51,989 nucleotides of DNA from Candidatus Omnitrophota bacterium (GTDB lineage: Bacteria; Omnitrophota; Gorgyraeia; Zapsychrales; Zapsychraceae). The stretch's first letter is position 1. Each line of letters begins with the position of its first letter. Of the stretch, positions 42,615 through 50,750 are shown one piece after another. The stretch lies in assembly GCA_016214285.1 (NCBI GenBank), contig JACROV010000104.1, forward strand, positions 1 to 51,989, given 5' to 3'. Below the pieces are notes generated by a model. It made no database searches and had not been told where the DNA came from. It saw only the letters and a list, made by a program, of their open reading frames with translations. A program made the translations under genes and the position numbers.

Positions 42615-43799
42615 TTGGGCACCTTGACATTGTGCATAAACCGCCGCATTAAAGATATCATCGGGTCCACCACGCTTGCCATTACGGCCAAAGTCAACGA
42701 ATTAAAGGCCAATGGCCACGACGTGGTGAATTTCGCCGCTGGGGAACCCGATTTTGACACCCCAAAATCCATCAAGGCCGCGGCCATCGCGGCCATCGAA
42801 AAAGGGCTTACGAAATACACGCCCACCTCCGGCACGCAGGAATTACGCGAAACGATCGCCGCGAAGTTCAAAAAAGACAACCAGCTTGGTTACAAACCAT
42901 CGCAGATCGTTGTTTCCTGCGGCGCGAAACATTCCATTTTCAATATTATCCAGGTCCTTGCCGATGAGGACGAGGAAGTGCTTATCCCGGCGCCTTACTG
43001 GGTCAGTTACCCGGAGATGGTCAAAGCCGCCGGAGCGATATCGAAATTCATTCCCACCACGGCTAAAGCTGGCTTTAAGATCACGCCTGAAGATCTGCGC
43101 CGTTATGCCGGCAATAAGACGAAGATCTTGATCCTGAATTCGCCTTCGAATCCGACGGGAATGGTGTATTCCAGGAAGGAGCTTGAACCTATCGCGGAGT
43201 TTTGCGTGAAGAACAATATTTTTGTCATCAGTGATGAAATTTACGAAAAGCTCATTTATGATACGCAGGAATACACTTCCATCGGCGCGTTGGGCAAAGA
43301 TATTTTTGAACGGACGATCACGGTCAATGGCGTTTCGAAGGCCTACGCGATGACGGGCTGGCGTATCGGCTACGCGGCCGGACGCGAGGACGTCATGGAG
43401 TACGTTAAAAAGTTTCAGGATCACGCGACGTCAAATCCGGCGTCCATCAGCCAGGCGGCGGCGGTACAGGCGCTCAAAGAACCCGAGGACGGTATTCGCG
43501 CCATGCGCGATGAATTCCGCAAACGCCGCGACCTGATGGCCGCCGGGTTAAAGGATGTTTCACAGATCAGCTATGTTCTGCCCCAGGGGGCGTTTTACCT
43601 GTTTTGCGATTTTTCCAAATTGGGGTTCTCCGAGCAGATCGCCCGGCAGATCCTCAATGACGTCAAGGTGGCGGCCATTCCCTGCGACAGTTTCGGCGCG
43701 CCGGGATTCATCCGTTTGAGTTTTGCCACTTCGGCCGAGAGGATCCAGGAAGGGACCAAACGTATCAAAGAATGGATCCGCCAGCAGGCGGCCTGTTGA
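42615..43799 (+). CDS. Class I/II pyridoxal-phosphate aminotransferase, aspartate type
   Basis: 394 residues. Fold type I aminotransferase close to bacterial aspartate aminotransferases of the Ib group. Key residues: NSPSNPTG with Asn179, SDEIY with Asp207 and Tyr210, and the Schiff-base lysine Lys242 in NGVSKAYAMTGWRIGY; RLSFATS carries the substrate carboxylate arginine. Likely makes aspartate or another amino acid from glutamate. The start is TTG at 42615 with AAAGGAAG six bases upstream; a downstream start near 42630 is possible. Confidence 0.88.
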   Translation: MGTLTLCINRRIKDIIGSTTLAITAKVNELKANGHDVVNFAAGEPDFDTPKSIKAAAIAAIEKGLTKYTPTSGTQELRETIAAKFKKDNQLGYKPSQIVVSCGAKHSIFNIIQVLADEDEEVLIPAPYWVSYPEMVKAAGAISKFIPTTAKAGFKITPEDLRRYAGNKTKILILNSPSNPTGMVYSRKELEPIAEFCVKNNIFVISDEIYEKLIYDTQEYTSIGALGKDIFERTITVNGVSKAYAMTGWRIGYAAGREDVMEYVKKFQDHATSNPASISQAAAVQALKEPEDGIRAMRDEFRKRRDLMAAGLKDVSQISYVLPQGAFYLFCDFSKLGFSEQIARQILNDVKVAAIPCDSFGAPGFIRLSFATSAERIQEGTKRIKEWIRQQAAC

Positions 43800-43823
43800 A
43801 AAAAACGCAGGAAGGAGCTTTCC

Positions 43824-44900
43824 GTGGACCTCAAAGAGCTGCTTAAGGTAACGATCAGTCAAAACGCATCCGACCTGCATTTGACCGAGAGCAGTCCCCC
43901 TATTTTAAGGGTCGACGGCAAACTCATCCCCATTATGACCCACCCGCCGGTCAGCCGGGAAGAACTCAAAAAAGCCATCTACGGCATCCTTACCGACATC
44001 CAAAAAGAAAAATTTGAACGCGACCGCGAACTGGATTTTTCACTCGCATTGGAAGGGATGGAGCGCTTTCGCGTCAATATCCACATCCAGCGTGGTTCCG
44101 TGGAAGCGGCCATGCGCCGTATCCCCTTGTATGTGCCTTCCATCGAAGACCTGGCGCTGCCGCAGGTCATCACCGATTTCGCGCGCCGGCCCGACGGATT
44201 GGTCCTCATTACGGGGCCTACGGGTTCAGGCAAGACGACCACATTGGCCGCTATGATCGATCTGATCAACCGCGAGCGTTCCTGCATGATCATTTCGATT
44301 GAAGACCCCATTGAGTATGTCCATAAAAACAAAAAGGCCGTTATCAAACAGCGCGAGGTCTACAGCGACACGCATTCTTTTGCCGAGGCGCTCAAGCGCT
44401 GCCTGCGCCAGGATCCGGACGTGATCGTGGTCGGTGAGATGCGTGATCTGGAAACGATCAGTACCACCTTGACCGCGGCGGAAACCGGGCACTTGGTTCT
44501 GGCCACGTTGCACACTCCCGACGCGGCGCAAACAATTGAACGTATCATCGACGTTTTTCCCGCGCACCAGCAGCAACAGGTGCGTTTGCAGTTATCCGCG
44601 TGTATTCAGGGTGTTGTCTGTCAGAGACTTCTGCCCCGAGCGGAAGGCGAAGGCCGCGTCCTGGTGACCGAAGTTCTGGTGGCGACCCCGGCCATCCGCA
44701 ACCTCATCCGCGAAAAGGCCGTGGAGCAGATCCCCACCGCCATCCAGACAGGCAGCCAGTGGGGCATGCACACGATGGATTCCTGCCTGCGCAACCTCTT
44801 CGAGCAGGGCGCCATCACCTTTGAAGACGCGATGACGCAGGTCAAGAACGCCGAGGAATTCAAACATTTATTGGAACGCAGCAAAAAGCCAAAGAAGTAA
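43824..44900 (+). CDS. pilT: Type IV pilus retraction ATPase PilT
   Basis: 358 residues, GTG start after GGAAGGAG. PAS-like N-terminal domain (MDLKELLKVTISQNASDLHL), Walker A GPTGSGKTTT (131-140), IISIEDPIEYVH, Walker B PDVIVVGEMRD, GHLVLATLHTPDAAQTIERI, and the AIRNLIRE retraction signature characteristic of PilT rather than PilB. A hexameric ATPase at the inner membrane that depolymerises pili. Other pilus genes are not in this window. Confidence 0.94.
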   Translation: MDLKELLKVTISQNASDLHLTESSPPILRVDGKLIPIMTHPPVSREELKKAIYGILTDIQKEKFERDRELDFSLALEGMERFRVNIHIQRGSVEAAMRRIPLYVPSIEDLALPQVITDFARRPDGLVLITGPTGSGKTTTLAAMIDLINRERSCMIISIEDPIEYVHKNKKAVIKQREVYSDTHSFAEALKRCLRQDPDVIVVGEMRDLETISTTLTAAETGHLVLATLHTPDAAQTIERIIDVFPAHQQQQVRLQLSACIQGVVCQRLLPRAEGEGRVLVTEVLVATPAIRNLIREKAVEQIPTAIQTGSQWGMHTMDSCLRNLFEQGAITFEDAMTQVKNAEEFKHLLERSKKPKK

Positions 44901-44924
44901 TCTTCATTCTTTCCGGAGGATCTC

Positions 44925-46130
44925 ATGACCCAGGCATCGATTGAAGCGGCACAAAAGAAGTTTGGCGCGCTCCTTGAAGAACAACTCAAACGCGTCGAGC
45001 AGATGAAAAAAGGCGGCCCCTTCAGTGATTACGCGAAATTGTCTCCGATCCTGATCGGCGTTTGTTGGGGTGACGGCATTGGGGAATTCATCTCCAGGAA
45101 CGCACAGGAGATCCTCGCGCATGTTCTTAAAGACGAGGTCAAAAAGGGCAAGATCGCGTTCAGGGAGGTCAAGGGACTGACGATCGAGAACCGGGTCAAG
45201 CACAACAAGGCTATCCCTGATGATATCTTGGAAGAGCTTGAAGCCTGCCACGTCATTTTAAAAGGCCCAACGACGACTCCGCAAGTCGGCGACCCATGGC
45301 CGAACATCGAAAGCGCGAATGTGGCCATGCGCCGCGCGCTGGATCTTTTTGCCAACGTCCGGCCGGTGAAGATCCCGCGCGAAGGTGTCGACTGGTGTTT
45401 TTTCCGGGAAAATACCGAAGGCGCGTACATCCTGGGCTCCAAAGGTTTCGATGTCACTGAGGATCTGAGCGTGGATTTTACCGTCGCGACCGAACAGGGT
45501 TCCGAGCGCATCATCCGCATGGCTTTCGATTACGCCAGGAAAAATAATATCGACCGCGTGACGGTCATCACAAAATCCAACGTCATCAAGACGACCGACG
45601 GACGATTTTCCCGCGCGGCCAAGCGCATCGCGAAGGAATACCCGAATATCCGGTGCGACGAATGGTATATCGATATCATGACCGCCAAATTGATCGACCC
45701 GGCCCGGCGCAAGGATTTCAAGGTCATGGTCATGCCGAATCTTTATGGTGATATCTTGACCGATGAGGCCGCGCAGCTGCAGGGGGGGGTGGGCACCGCG
45801 GGCAGTGCCAATATCGGCACGCGCTGGGCGATGTTCGAGGCGATCCACGGCAGCGCGCCACGCATGGTCAAGGAAGGCCGGGCACAATACGCCGATCCTT
45901 CCTCAATGATCCGGGCCTGCGCGATGTTGCTGCGTCATATCGGGTATCCGCAAAAGGCCCAGAACGTCGAGATGGCCCTGGAGGTCTGCGGTCAGTTCGA
46001 GAAGAAGATAACGATCACAGGACGCGACGCGGGTGCCACCGGCGGGGAATATACGAAATACATTTTGTCCTGGATCGACAATCCGAAACTCAAGTCGCGG
46101 TGGGAAAGTGAAGTTTTTAACGTTAAGTGA
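44925..46130 (+). CDS. Isocitrate/isopropylmalate dehydrogenase family protein
   Basis: 401 residues, beta-decarboxylating dehydrogenase. Motifs: GVCWGDGIGEFISRN (nucleotide side), FANVRPVKIPREGVDWCFFR with ENTEGAY, KSNVIKTTDGRFSR, and the metal-binding PNLYGDILTDEAAQLQGGVG then EAIHGSAPRMVKEG. A long N-terminal segment (residues 1-40) and NIESANVAMRRALDLF suggest isocitrate rather than isopropylmalate as substrate. The NAD or NADP preference is not certain. It is followed by a clear terminator. Confidence 0.88.
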   Translation: MTQASIEAAQKKFGALLEEQLKRVEQMKKGGPFSDYAKLSPILIGVCWGDGIGEFISRNAQEILAHVLKDEVKKGKIAFREVKGLTIENRVKHNKAIPDDILEELEACHVILKGPTTTPQVGDPWPNIESANVAMRRALDLFANVRPVKIPREGVDWCFFRENTEGAYILGSKGFDVTEDLSVDFTVATEQGSERIIRMAFDYARKNNIDRVTVITKSNVIKTTDGRFSRAAKRIAKEYPNIRCDEWYIDIMTAKLIDPARRKDFKVMVMPNLYGDILTDEAAQLQGGVGTAGSANIGTRWAMFEAIHGSAPRMVKEGRAQYADPSSMIRACAMLLRHIGYPQKAQNVEMALEVCGQFEKKITITGRDAGATGGEYTKYILSWIDNPKLKSRWESEVFNVK

Positions 46131-46159
46131 TCGTATGAACGCATAATTATGGGAGACTC

Positions 46160-46196
46160 AACCCCGTTTTCCCGTCAGGGAACGGGGTTTTTATTT
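46160..46196 (+). terminator. Rho-independent terminator after the dehydrogenase gene
   Basis: AACCCCGTTTTCCC pairs with GGGAACGGGGTT around a GTCA loop (12 bp with a two-base bulge) and runs into TTTTTATTT. The best terminator in the window, closing the pilT/dehydrogenase unit. Confidence 0.85.
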
Positions 46197-46217
46197 GCCC
46201 GCAGAGGCGGGCAAATA
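46192..46217. repeat. Perfect 11-bp inverted repeat (REP-like)
   Basis: TATTTGCCCGC (46192-46202) and GCGGGCAAATA (46207-46217) with a four-base loop, directly after the terminator. A GC-rich palindrome of REP type. Confidence 0.75.
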
Positions 46218-46274
46218 CCCCTGCGCTTTGTTTTGTTTCCTTAATATCAAAAACCAGAAACAAAACAGCAGGGG
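46218..46274. repeat. Two-part stem-loop
   Basis: CCCCTGC (46218-46224) pairs with GCAGGGG (46268-46274), and TGTTTTGTTTC (46229-46239) pairs with GAAACAAAACA (46257-46267); only the left side has a four-base bulge. Eighteen perfect pairs in all. Confidence 0.75.
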
Positions 46275-46305
46275 GTGACTTCTTGAAGTACCGCCCTGCA
46301 GCGCT

Positions 46306-46344
46306 TGATTCATCCCGAAATATCAATATTCCCGGGATGAATCA
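46306..46344. repeat. Perfect 12-bp stem-loop
   Basis: TGATTCATCCCG (46306-46317) pairs with CGGGATGAATCA (46333-46344) around a 15-base AT-rich loop. It is 39 bases ahead of the start of the exported TPR protein gene and could affect its message. Confidence 0.75.
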
Positions 46345-46383
46345 GCTGGAGTGAGTTTTTGTAAATATTAGCGTGGAGAAGTT

Positions 46384-48084
46384 ATGCCGATCAAGAGAGC
46401 ATGGTATGTCTTTATTCTCGCGGCGCTGCTGCAGGCCGCGCCCGCGGCGGTGCCTGCCGGTGAGGCAGGCGGGCAGGGCGATAGCGATATTCTACTGCGG
46501 GATCTTTTATGGAACATGGAATGGGCGCAGCAATCCGTCAGGGACATGACCTTTGTTTTTGTCACCGCCACGGCCAAGGGTTCGAGCATCGAGAAGTTGA
46601 ACGAGGCCGCGCAGCAAGCTGGCCAGGATAGCCTGCCGGAGGAGACCCGGATGTCCATTTGGATCAAAAAGCCGGATAAAATGAAGATCGTCGCCGGAGA
46701 TTACAAGGTCATTATCCGCAAAGAAGGCCCGGAATGGTTCAGCTATCAGTACGCTTACTTAACGGGCCAGACGGTGCGCCAGAAACTCCCCCAAGATACC
46801 TGGCCGGTGTGGCCGAGTCAGGAGCGGATCGTCGCGAATCTTAAAAAATATATGGTGAAAAATACTCCCTACACGATCCTGCGTGATGACGCCGCTGCGG
46901 GCGGGGCGGCGTATGTTCTTACCTTTAAACCTAAAAATACCAAAGAAGAATACGCGTATGTGATCCGTATCGCCGACTGGCGTATCCTTAAATCTGTATT
47001 TTACGAAGACGGCCGGGCCTCTTTTGCCGCCGAGTGGCGGGATATTGAAGCCAATAGCGCTCTCGCGGATAAATTGTTTGATTTTGCGGAATCCCAAGCG
47101 GCGCCAGCCGCCCCGTCGGGCGCGACGGATACGGCCGCGTTTCCTGACGCGGACTCGCCAGTCGAGGTCCTTTATGCCGGTGTCGTAAAAAAGGAGATCA
47201 TCCAGGAAGAAGGCGGGTATACTATTAAGAATAACAGCCGGTATTTGCGCACCCGTAAATTCGTGGACGAAAAAGATACGGTGCCGGGCACGCTGGGTAC
47301 GGCCTTCGGGATCATCTTTACGGCCAGGGGCGACGACCAGCTCTCTTTGACGGCGCGGTATCTTCATCCACCGATGGCCAACGCGCTGACGCGGGAAATT
47401 ACCACCACGCATGAAATGCCGTTAAGTGTCCGCCCGGGAGAAATACAAGCGCTCAGCTGGGTCTTCACCAAGGAATGGGAAATCGCGCCGGGCGCGTGGA
47501 CCTTACAGCTATGGTCGGACGGCAGAAAAATGGCCGAGAAGAAATTTACGGTAATCAAGGCCGCGGATATTTACGCTCATCTGGGCGAGTGGGGCCGGCG
47601 TTTGCCGGCGTTTAACGCGACGCTCGCGAAAGACCCCAAGGACGTTAAGGCGCTTACGGGCTTGGGCAATGCTTATTCCGAAATGGGCGAGTACGCGCGC
47701 GCGCTTGTCGAATACACCAAAGCCATCGAGGCCGACCCGGGATCTCCCACGGCCTATAACGGCCGTTGCGACGTATACACGCTTCAGGGGGAATTTGATA
47801 AAGCCCTCGCCGATTGCGACAAGGCCATAGAGCTTAAGCCAAAATATACTTTCGCGTTCATTAACCGCGGCAAGGCCTACGACGGTAAAGGGGATTACGA
47901 GAAAGCGGTCGCTGATTACACACAGGCCATTGAACTGAATCCTCGTTACGCGAACGCGTATTCTTACCGCGGGTTGACTCTTGCGCAAAAAGACGATATC
48001 GATGGCGCGAGGGCGGATTTTGAAAAGGTCCTGGAGCTGAATCCGCACGATGCCCGCGCGCGCAAGAAATTGGAAGATCTGTAA
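46384..48084 (+). CDS. Exported protein with LolA-like domain and C-terminal TPRs
   Basis: 566 residues. A signal peptide (KRAWYVFILAALLQAAPAAV) is followed by a region resembling outer-membrane lipoprotein carrier/sorting proteins (residues about 35-235; MSIWIKKPDKMKIVAGDYKV, WRILKSVFYEDGRASF). A middle beta-rich segment (about 260-385) has VEVLYAGVVKKEIIQEEGGY and LSWVFTKEWEIAPGAWTLQL, possibly DUF3859-like. The last 170 residues hold four or five TPR units (GNAYSEMGEYARALVEYTKA, GKAYDGKGDYEKAVADYTQA). Probably periplasmic; cargo unknown. SD GGAGAAG precedes the ATG. Confidence 0.75.
   Translation: MPIKRAWYVFILAALLQAAPAAVPAGEAGGQGDSDILLRDLLWNMEWAQQSVRDMTFVFVTATAKGSSIEKLNEAAQQAGQDSLPEETRMSIWIKKPDKMKIVAGDYKVIIRKEGPEWFSYQYAYLTGQTVRQKLPQDTWPVWPSQERIVANLKKYMVKNTPYTILRDDAAAGGAAYVLTFKPKNTKEEYAYVIRIADWRILKSVFYEDGRASFAAEWRDIEANSALADKLFDFAESQAAPAAPSGATDTAAFPDADSPVEVLYAGVVKKEIIQEEGGYTIKNNSRYLRTRKFVDEKDTVPGTLGTAFGIIFTARGDDQLSLTARYLHPPMANALTREITTTHEMPLSVRPGEIQALSWVFTKEWEIAPGAWTLQLWSDGRKMAEKKFTVIKAADIYAHLGEWGRRLPAFNATLAKDPKDVKALTGLGNAYSEMGEYARALVEYTKAIEADPGSPTAYNGRCDVYTLQGEFDKALADCDKAIELKPKYTFAFINRGKAYDGKGDYEKAVADYTQAIELNPRYANAYSYRGLTLAQKDDIDGARADFEKVLELNPHDARARKKLEDL
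46452..46470. repeat. REP-like palindrome inside the signal-peptide region
   Basis: GCCTGCC (46452-46458) and GGCAGGC (46464-46470) form a perfect 7-bp inverted repeat with a five-base loop. It encodes part of PAGEAGG right where the signal peptide should be cleaved. Similar palindromes are often intergenic, so an in-frame insertion is likely. Confidence 0.55.
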
Positions 48085-48156
48085 TCGTGGGAAGTGAGAA
48101 GGAAGAAGAGGGAAGATAGACGATAGAGGAGAGAAGATCAACGATGAGGAGCAAAG

Positions 48157-49578
48157 ATGAACAGAAAAACAGGTGTTCTTGTGGCAGGGGCGGTGGTGTT
48201 GTGGGTCTGCGCTGCGCAAGGTGCGCAAACAACCCGGAGTACGGAACAGGATCAAACGAACGTTGAGGTGACTGTCTATAACAATAATCTCGGACTGGTC
48301 AAAGATACGCGCAGCCTTGCGCTTCCCGCCGGTGAGGGGGAACTGCGGTTCATGGACGTGGCCTCGGGGATCATTCCAGTCACCGTGCACGCCAAATCGC
48401 TCAACGCGCCAGACAAGTTCCAGGTGCTGGAGCAGAATTACGAATACGATCTGATGGACTACAACAAGCTGATGGATAAGTTCGTGGACAAAAAAGTAAA
48501 ACTCGTGGATTGGAACCAGTACCAGGACCGCAAGGAGACCGTCGAAGGTACACTCATCAGCAACAACAACGGTAATCCCGTTTTCAAGATCAATGACGAG
48601 ATCTATTTGGGTCACCCGGGCTACAAGGTCTTGCCGGAGATCCCGGAGAATCTCATTGCCAGGCCGACCTTGATGTGGCGGTATGCCAACAGCGCCAGCG
48701 ACGCGCATAAGTTGGAGGTGTCGTACCTGACGGACAATATCGGCTGGAAGGCGGATTACGTGTTTGTCCTTAACAAAAACGATACCGGCGGCGACCTTTC
48801 CGGCTGGGTGACGGTCGATAATAAAAGCGGGGCAACATACAAAGACGCCCGGTTGAAATTGGTGGCCGGGGAAGTCCAGCGGGCGCAGGCGGCCATGCCA
48901 GCAGCCGGCCGAATGATGATGGCCAAAGGCATGGAGATGGACAGCCAGTTCGCCGAACAGGCCTTTTTTGAATACCATATTTATGATCTGCAACGCCGGA
49001 CCACGATCAAAGACAAACAGACCAAGCAGATTAGTCTCTTGGAGGCCTCGGGGATCAAGGCCGAGAAGGAGCTTCTGGTTTACGGTCAGCAATATTATTT
49101 TATGCAGTATTATCAGGAACAGAATCCCAAGCAAAAAGTCTCGGTGTATGTGAAGTTTAAGAACTCCGAGGAAAATCATCTGGGCATGCCTTTGCCAGCC
49201 GGGATTTTGCGATTGTATAAACAGGACTCCAAGGGAAGTTTGCAATTTGTCGGCGAGGACAATATCGAGCACACGCCCAAAGACGAAGAGGTCAAGGTCA
49301 AGGTCGGCGAGGCCTTTGATGTCGTGGCCGAGCGCCGGCAGACGGATTTCAAACAGCTGACGACCCGGATGTATGAAAGCGCGTGGGAACTGACGCTGCG
49401 CAATCATAAAGAGGAACCAGTCCGCGTCGGGATCATCGAACCGTTGCACGGCAGCTGGCAGATCGTGGAACAAAGCCATCCTTCAAAGAAACTTGATGCC
49501 TTTACGCTGCGCTTTGACATTGACGTCCCTAAAGACGGTGAGGTGAAGGTGACGTATCGGGTCAGGGTTGGAATATAA
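48157..49578 (+). CDS. Exported DUF4139-like protein
   Basis: 473 residues. Signal peptide near residues 1-22 (TGVLVAGAVVLWVCAAQGAQ). The mature part begins VEVTVYNNNLGLVKDTRSLA, then LRFMDVASGIIPVTVHAKSL, and has LTDNIGWKADYVFVLNKNDT and GWVTVDNKSGATYKDARLKL, patterns of DUF4139 proteins. The C-terminal part is beta-rich (FDIDVPKDGEVKVTYRVRVG). Function is unknown; likely periplasmic or outer-membrane-associated. The 72-base gap before it is a purine-rich tract with near-repeats (GAGGAGAGAAGATCAACGAT-like), not a gene. Confidence 0.8.
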   Translation: MNRKTGVLVAGAVVLWVCAAQGAQTTRSTEQDQTNVEVTVYNNNLGLVKDTRSLALPAGEGELRFMDVASGIIPVTVHAKSLNAPDKFQVLEQNYEYDLMDYNKLMDKFVDKKVKLVDWNQYQDRKETVEGTLISNNNGNPVFKINDEIYLGHPGYKVLPEIPENLIARPTLMWRYANSASDAHKLEVSYLTDNIGWKADYVFVLNKNDTGGDLSGWVTVDNKSGATYKDARLKLVAGEVQRAQAAMPAAGRMMMAKGMEMDSQFAEQAFFEYHIYDLQRRTTIKDKQTKQISLLEASGIKAEKELLVYGQQYYFMQYYQEQNPKQKVSVYVKFKNSEENHLGMPLPAGILRLYKQDSKGSLQFVGEDNIEHTPKDEEVKVKVGEAFDVVAERRQTDFKQLTTRMYESAWELTLRNHKEEPVRVGIIEPLHGSWQIVEQSHPSKKLDAFTLRFDIDVPKDGEVKVTYRVRVGI

Positions 49579-49581
49579 AGT

Positions 49582-49708
49582 TTCAGGATATCAGGTGATC
49601 CGGGGAGCAGGGAATCCGGAAATTCAAAATCAATCTGGAAGAAATGTCCCTGATATCCTGATTCCCGGGTTACCTAGTCCCGGATAATCGGATATCCAGA
49701 TCACCTGA
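49582..49708. repeat. Mosaic of nested inverted repeats
   Basis: CAGGATATCAGG near the left end recurs inverted as CCTGATATCCTG in the middle, and CAGGTGATC near 49590 recurs inverted as GATCACCTG near 49700. ATTCCCGGG/CCGGGGA-like and GGATATCC pieces are also reused. The stretch between the DUF4139 gene and the phosphatase gene is thus built of repeated palindromic modules and holds no gene. Confidence 0.6.
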
Positions 49709-49719
49709 GAGTATAATAT

Positions 49720-50454
49720 ATGCGAACCTTCGTCATCGGCGATATTCATGGGACATACAAGGCGCTGGTGCAGTGTTTGAAGCGCTCGGGATTCGATCAT
49801 GCGCGCGACCGGCTCATCGTCCTGGGCGATGTCTGCGATGGGTATCCGGATGTCAAACAATGCTTCGATGAATTGCTTAAAGTAAAAAACCTTGACCTTG
49901 TCTTGGGCAATCATGACTTTTGGGCGCGGGAATGGGCCACGCGCGGGATCAAGGAAGAGATCTGGTTAAGCCAGGGAGGAGAGAACACGGTCGCTTCCTA
50001 TGGGGACAAGGGAATGCCGCCGGCGCACGTGGAATTATTGAAGAACGCCCATCCCTGGCTGGAATGGGACAATAAATTATTCGTCCACGGCGGGTTTGCT
50101 CCCGGGGAATCTTTGTCCGGACAAAGTCTGGAAACATTGATCTGGGACCGGAATCTGATCAACGACGCGTGGAAAAAATATCTGCGTGGCGAGGACCACC
50201 AGTACACGCGGGTTAAAGAAATTTTTTTGGGTCACACGCCTACGCAGTTGTTTAACTGGTCCGAACCTTTGAAGGTGTGCAATATCTGGGACATGGACAC
50301 CGGCGCGGGCTGGGCGGGCAAGCTGACCATCATGGATGTTCACACGAAAGAGTACTGGCAGTCGGATTCCGTGCAGTCGCTCTATCCCGGCGCGGTCCCG
50401 CGCCGGACGGTGCGCAAGCTCAATATTTCCTTAACGGACGAAGGAAAAGACTAG
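49720..50454 (+). CDS. Metallophosphoesterase, PPP-type phosphatase
   Basis: 244 residues. Dinuclear-metal phosphatase motifs: GDIHG (7-11), GDVCDGYPD (36-44, replacing the usual GDxxDRG), GNHDF (63-67), HGGFAPGES and GHTPTQ. Similar bacterial proteins are Ser/Thr or symmetrical-dinucleotide phosphatases; the substrate is unknown. TATAAT at 49712-49717 abuts the ATG and is too close to act as its promoter. Confidence 0.88.
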   Translation: MRTFVIGDIHGTYKALVQCLKRSGFDHARDRLIVLGDVCDGYPDVKQCFDELLKVKNLDLVLGNHDFWAREWATRGIKEEIWLSQGGENTVASYGDKGMPPAHVELLKNAHPWLEWDNKLFVHGGFAPGESLSGQSLETLIWDRNLINDAWKKYLRGEDHQYTRVKEIFLGHTPTQLFNWSEPLKVCNIWDMDTGAGWAGKLTIMDVHTKEYWQSDSVQSLYPGAVPRRTVRKLNISLTDEGKD

Positions 50455-50457
50455 AGG

Positions 50458-50486
50458 TTGACAAGACGTACGGGAAATGGTACGCT
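50458..50486 (+). promoter_or_regulatory. Promoter and possible operator of the toxin-antitoxin genes
   Basis: TTGACA at 50458-50463 and a weak -10 TACGCT at 50481-50486 with a 17-bp spacer. CGTAC (50467-50471) and GTACG (50480-50484) form an inverted repeat within the spacer, a sensible place for autoregulation by the antitoxin. An AGGAGGG site follows before the antitoxin ATG. Confidence 0.55.
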
Positions 50487-50507
50487 TTCCACAGGAGGGC
50501 AAACGAC

Positions 50508-50750
50508 ATGACGACATTAACGGTAAGCCAGGCTAGAACGGCTTTGTACCAATTGGTAGACAAGATCGCTTCTTCACACCACCCGGTCCAGATCGCGGGC
50601 AAACGGCATAACGCTGTTTTGGTATCCGATGAGGACTGGCAGGCTATCCAGGAAACGTTGTATCTGCTTTCTATCCCCGGCATGCGCGAATCCATCCGCA
50701 AAGGATTAAAAACTTCCGTCCCAAAATGCAGCAAGAAATTAACGTGGTAG
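50508..50750 (+). CDS. Phd/YefM family antitoxin
   Basis: 80 residues: MTTLTVSQARTALYQLVDKI, then HHPVQIAGKRHNAVLVSDED and WQAIQETLYLLSIPGM. The N-terminal part is the DNA-binding YefM/Phd fold; the flexible C-terminus (ESIRKGLKTSVPKCSKKLTW) would wrap the toxin. SD AGGAGGG lies 9 bases upstream. Overlaps the toxin gene by 25 bases. A longer frame reading back into the phosphatase gene is a shadow. Confidence 0.9.
   Translation: MTTLTVSQARTALYQLVDKIASSHHPVQIAGKRHNAVLVSDEDWQAIQETLYLLSIPGMRESIRKGLKTSVPKCSKKLTW

Noticed and set aside
47509-49479. 656-residue frame on the - strand across the TPR and DUF4139-like genes
   Set aside because: Shadow of two well-supported + strand genes; it spans their intergenic gap and shows no recognisable domain.
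49712-49717. TATAAT as promoter of the phosphatase gene
   Set aside because: It ends two bases before the ATG, so transcription would begin inside the gene.
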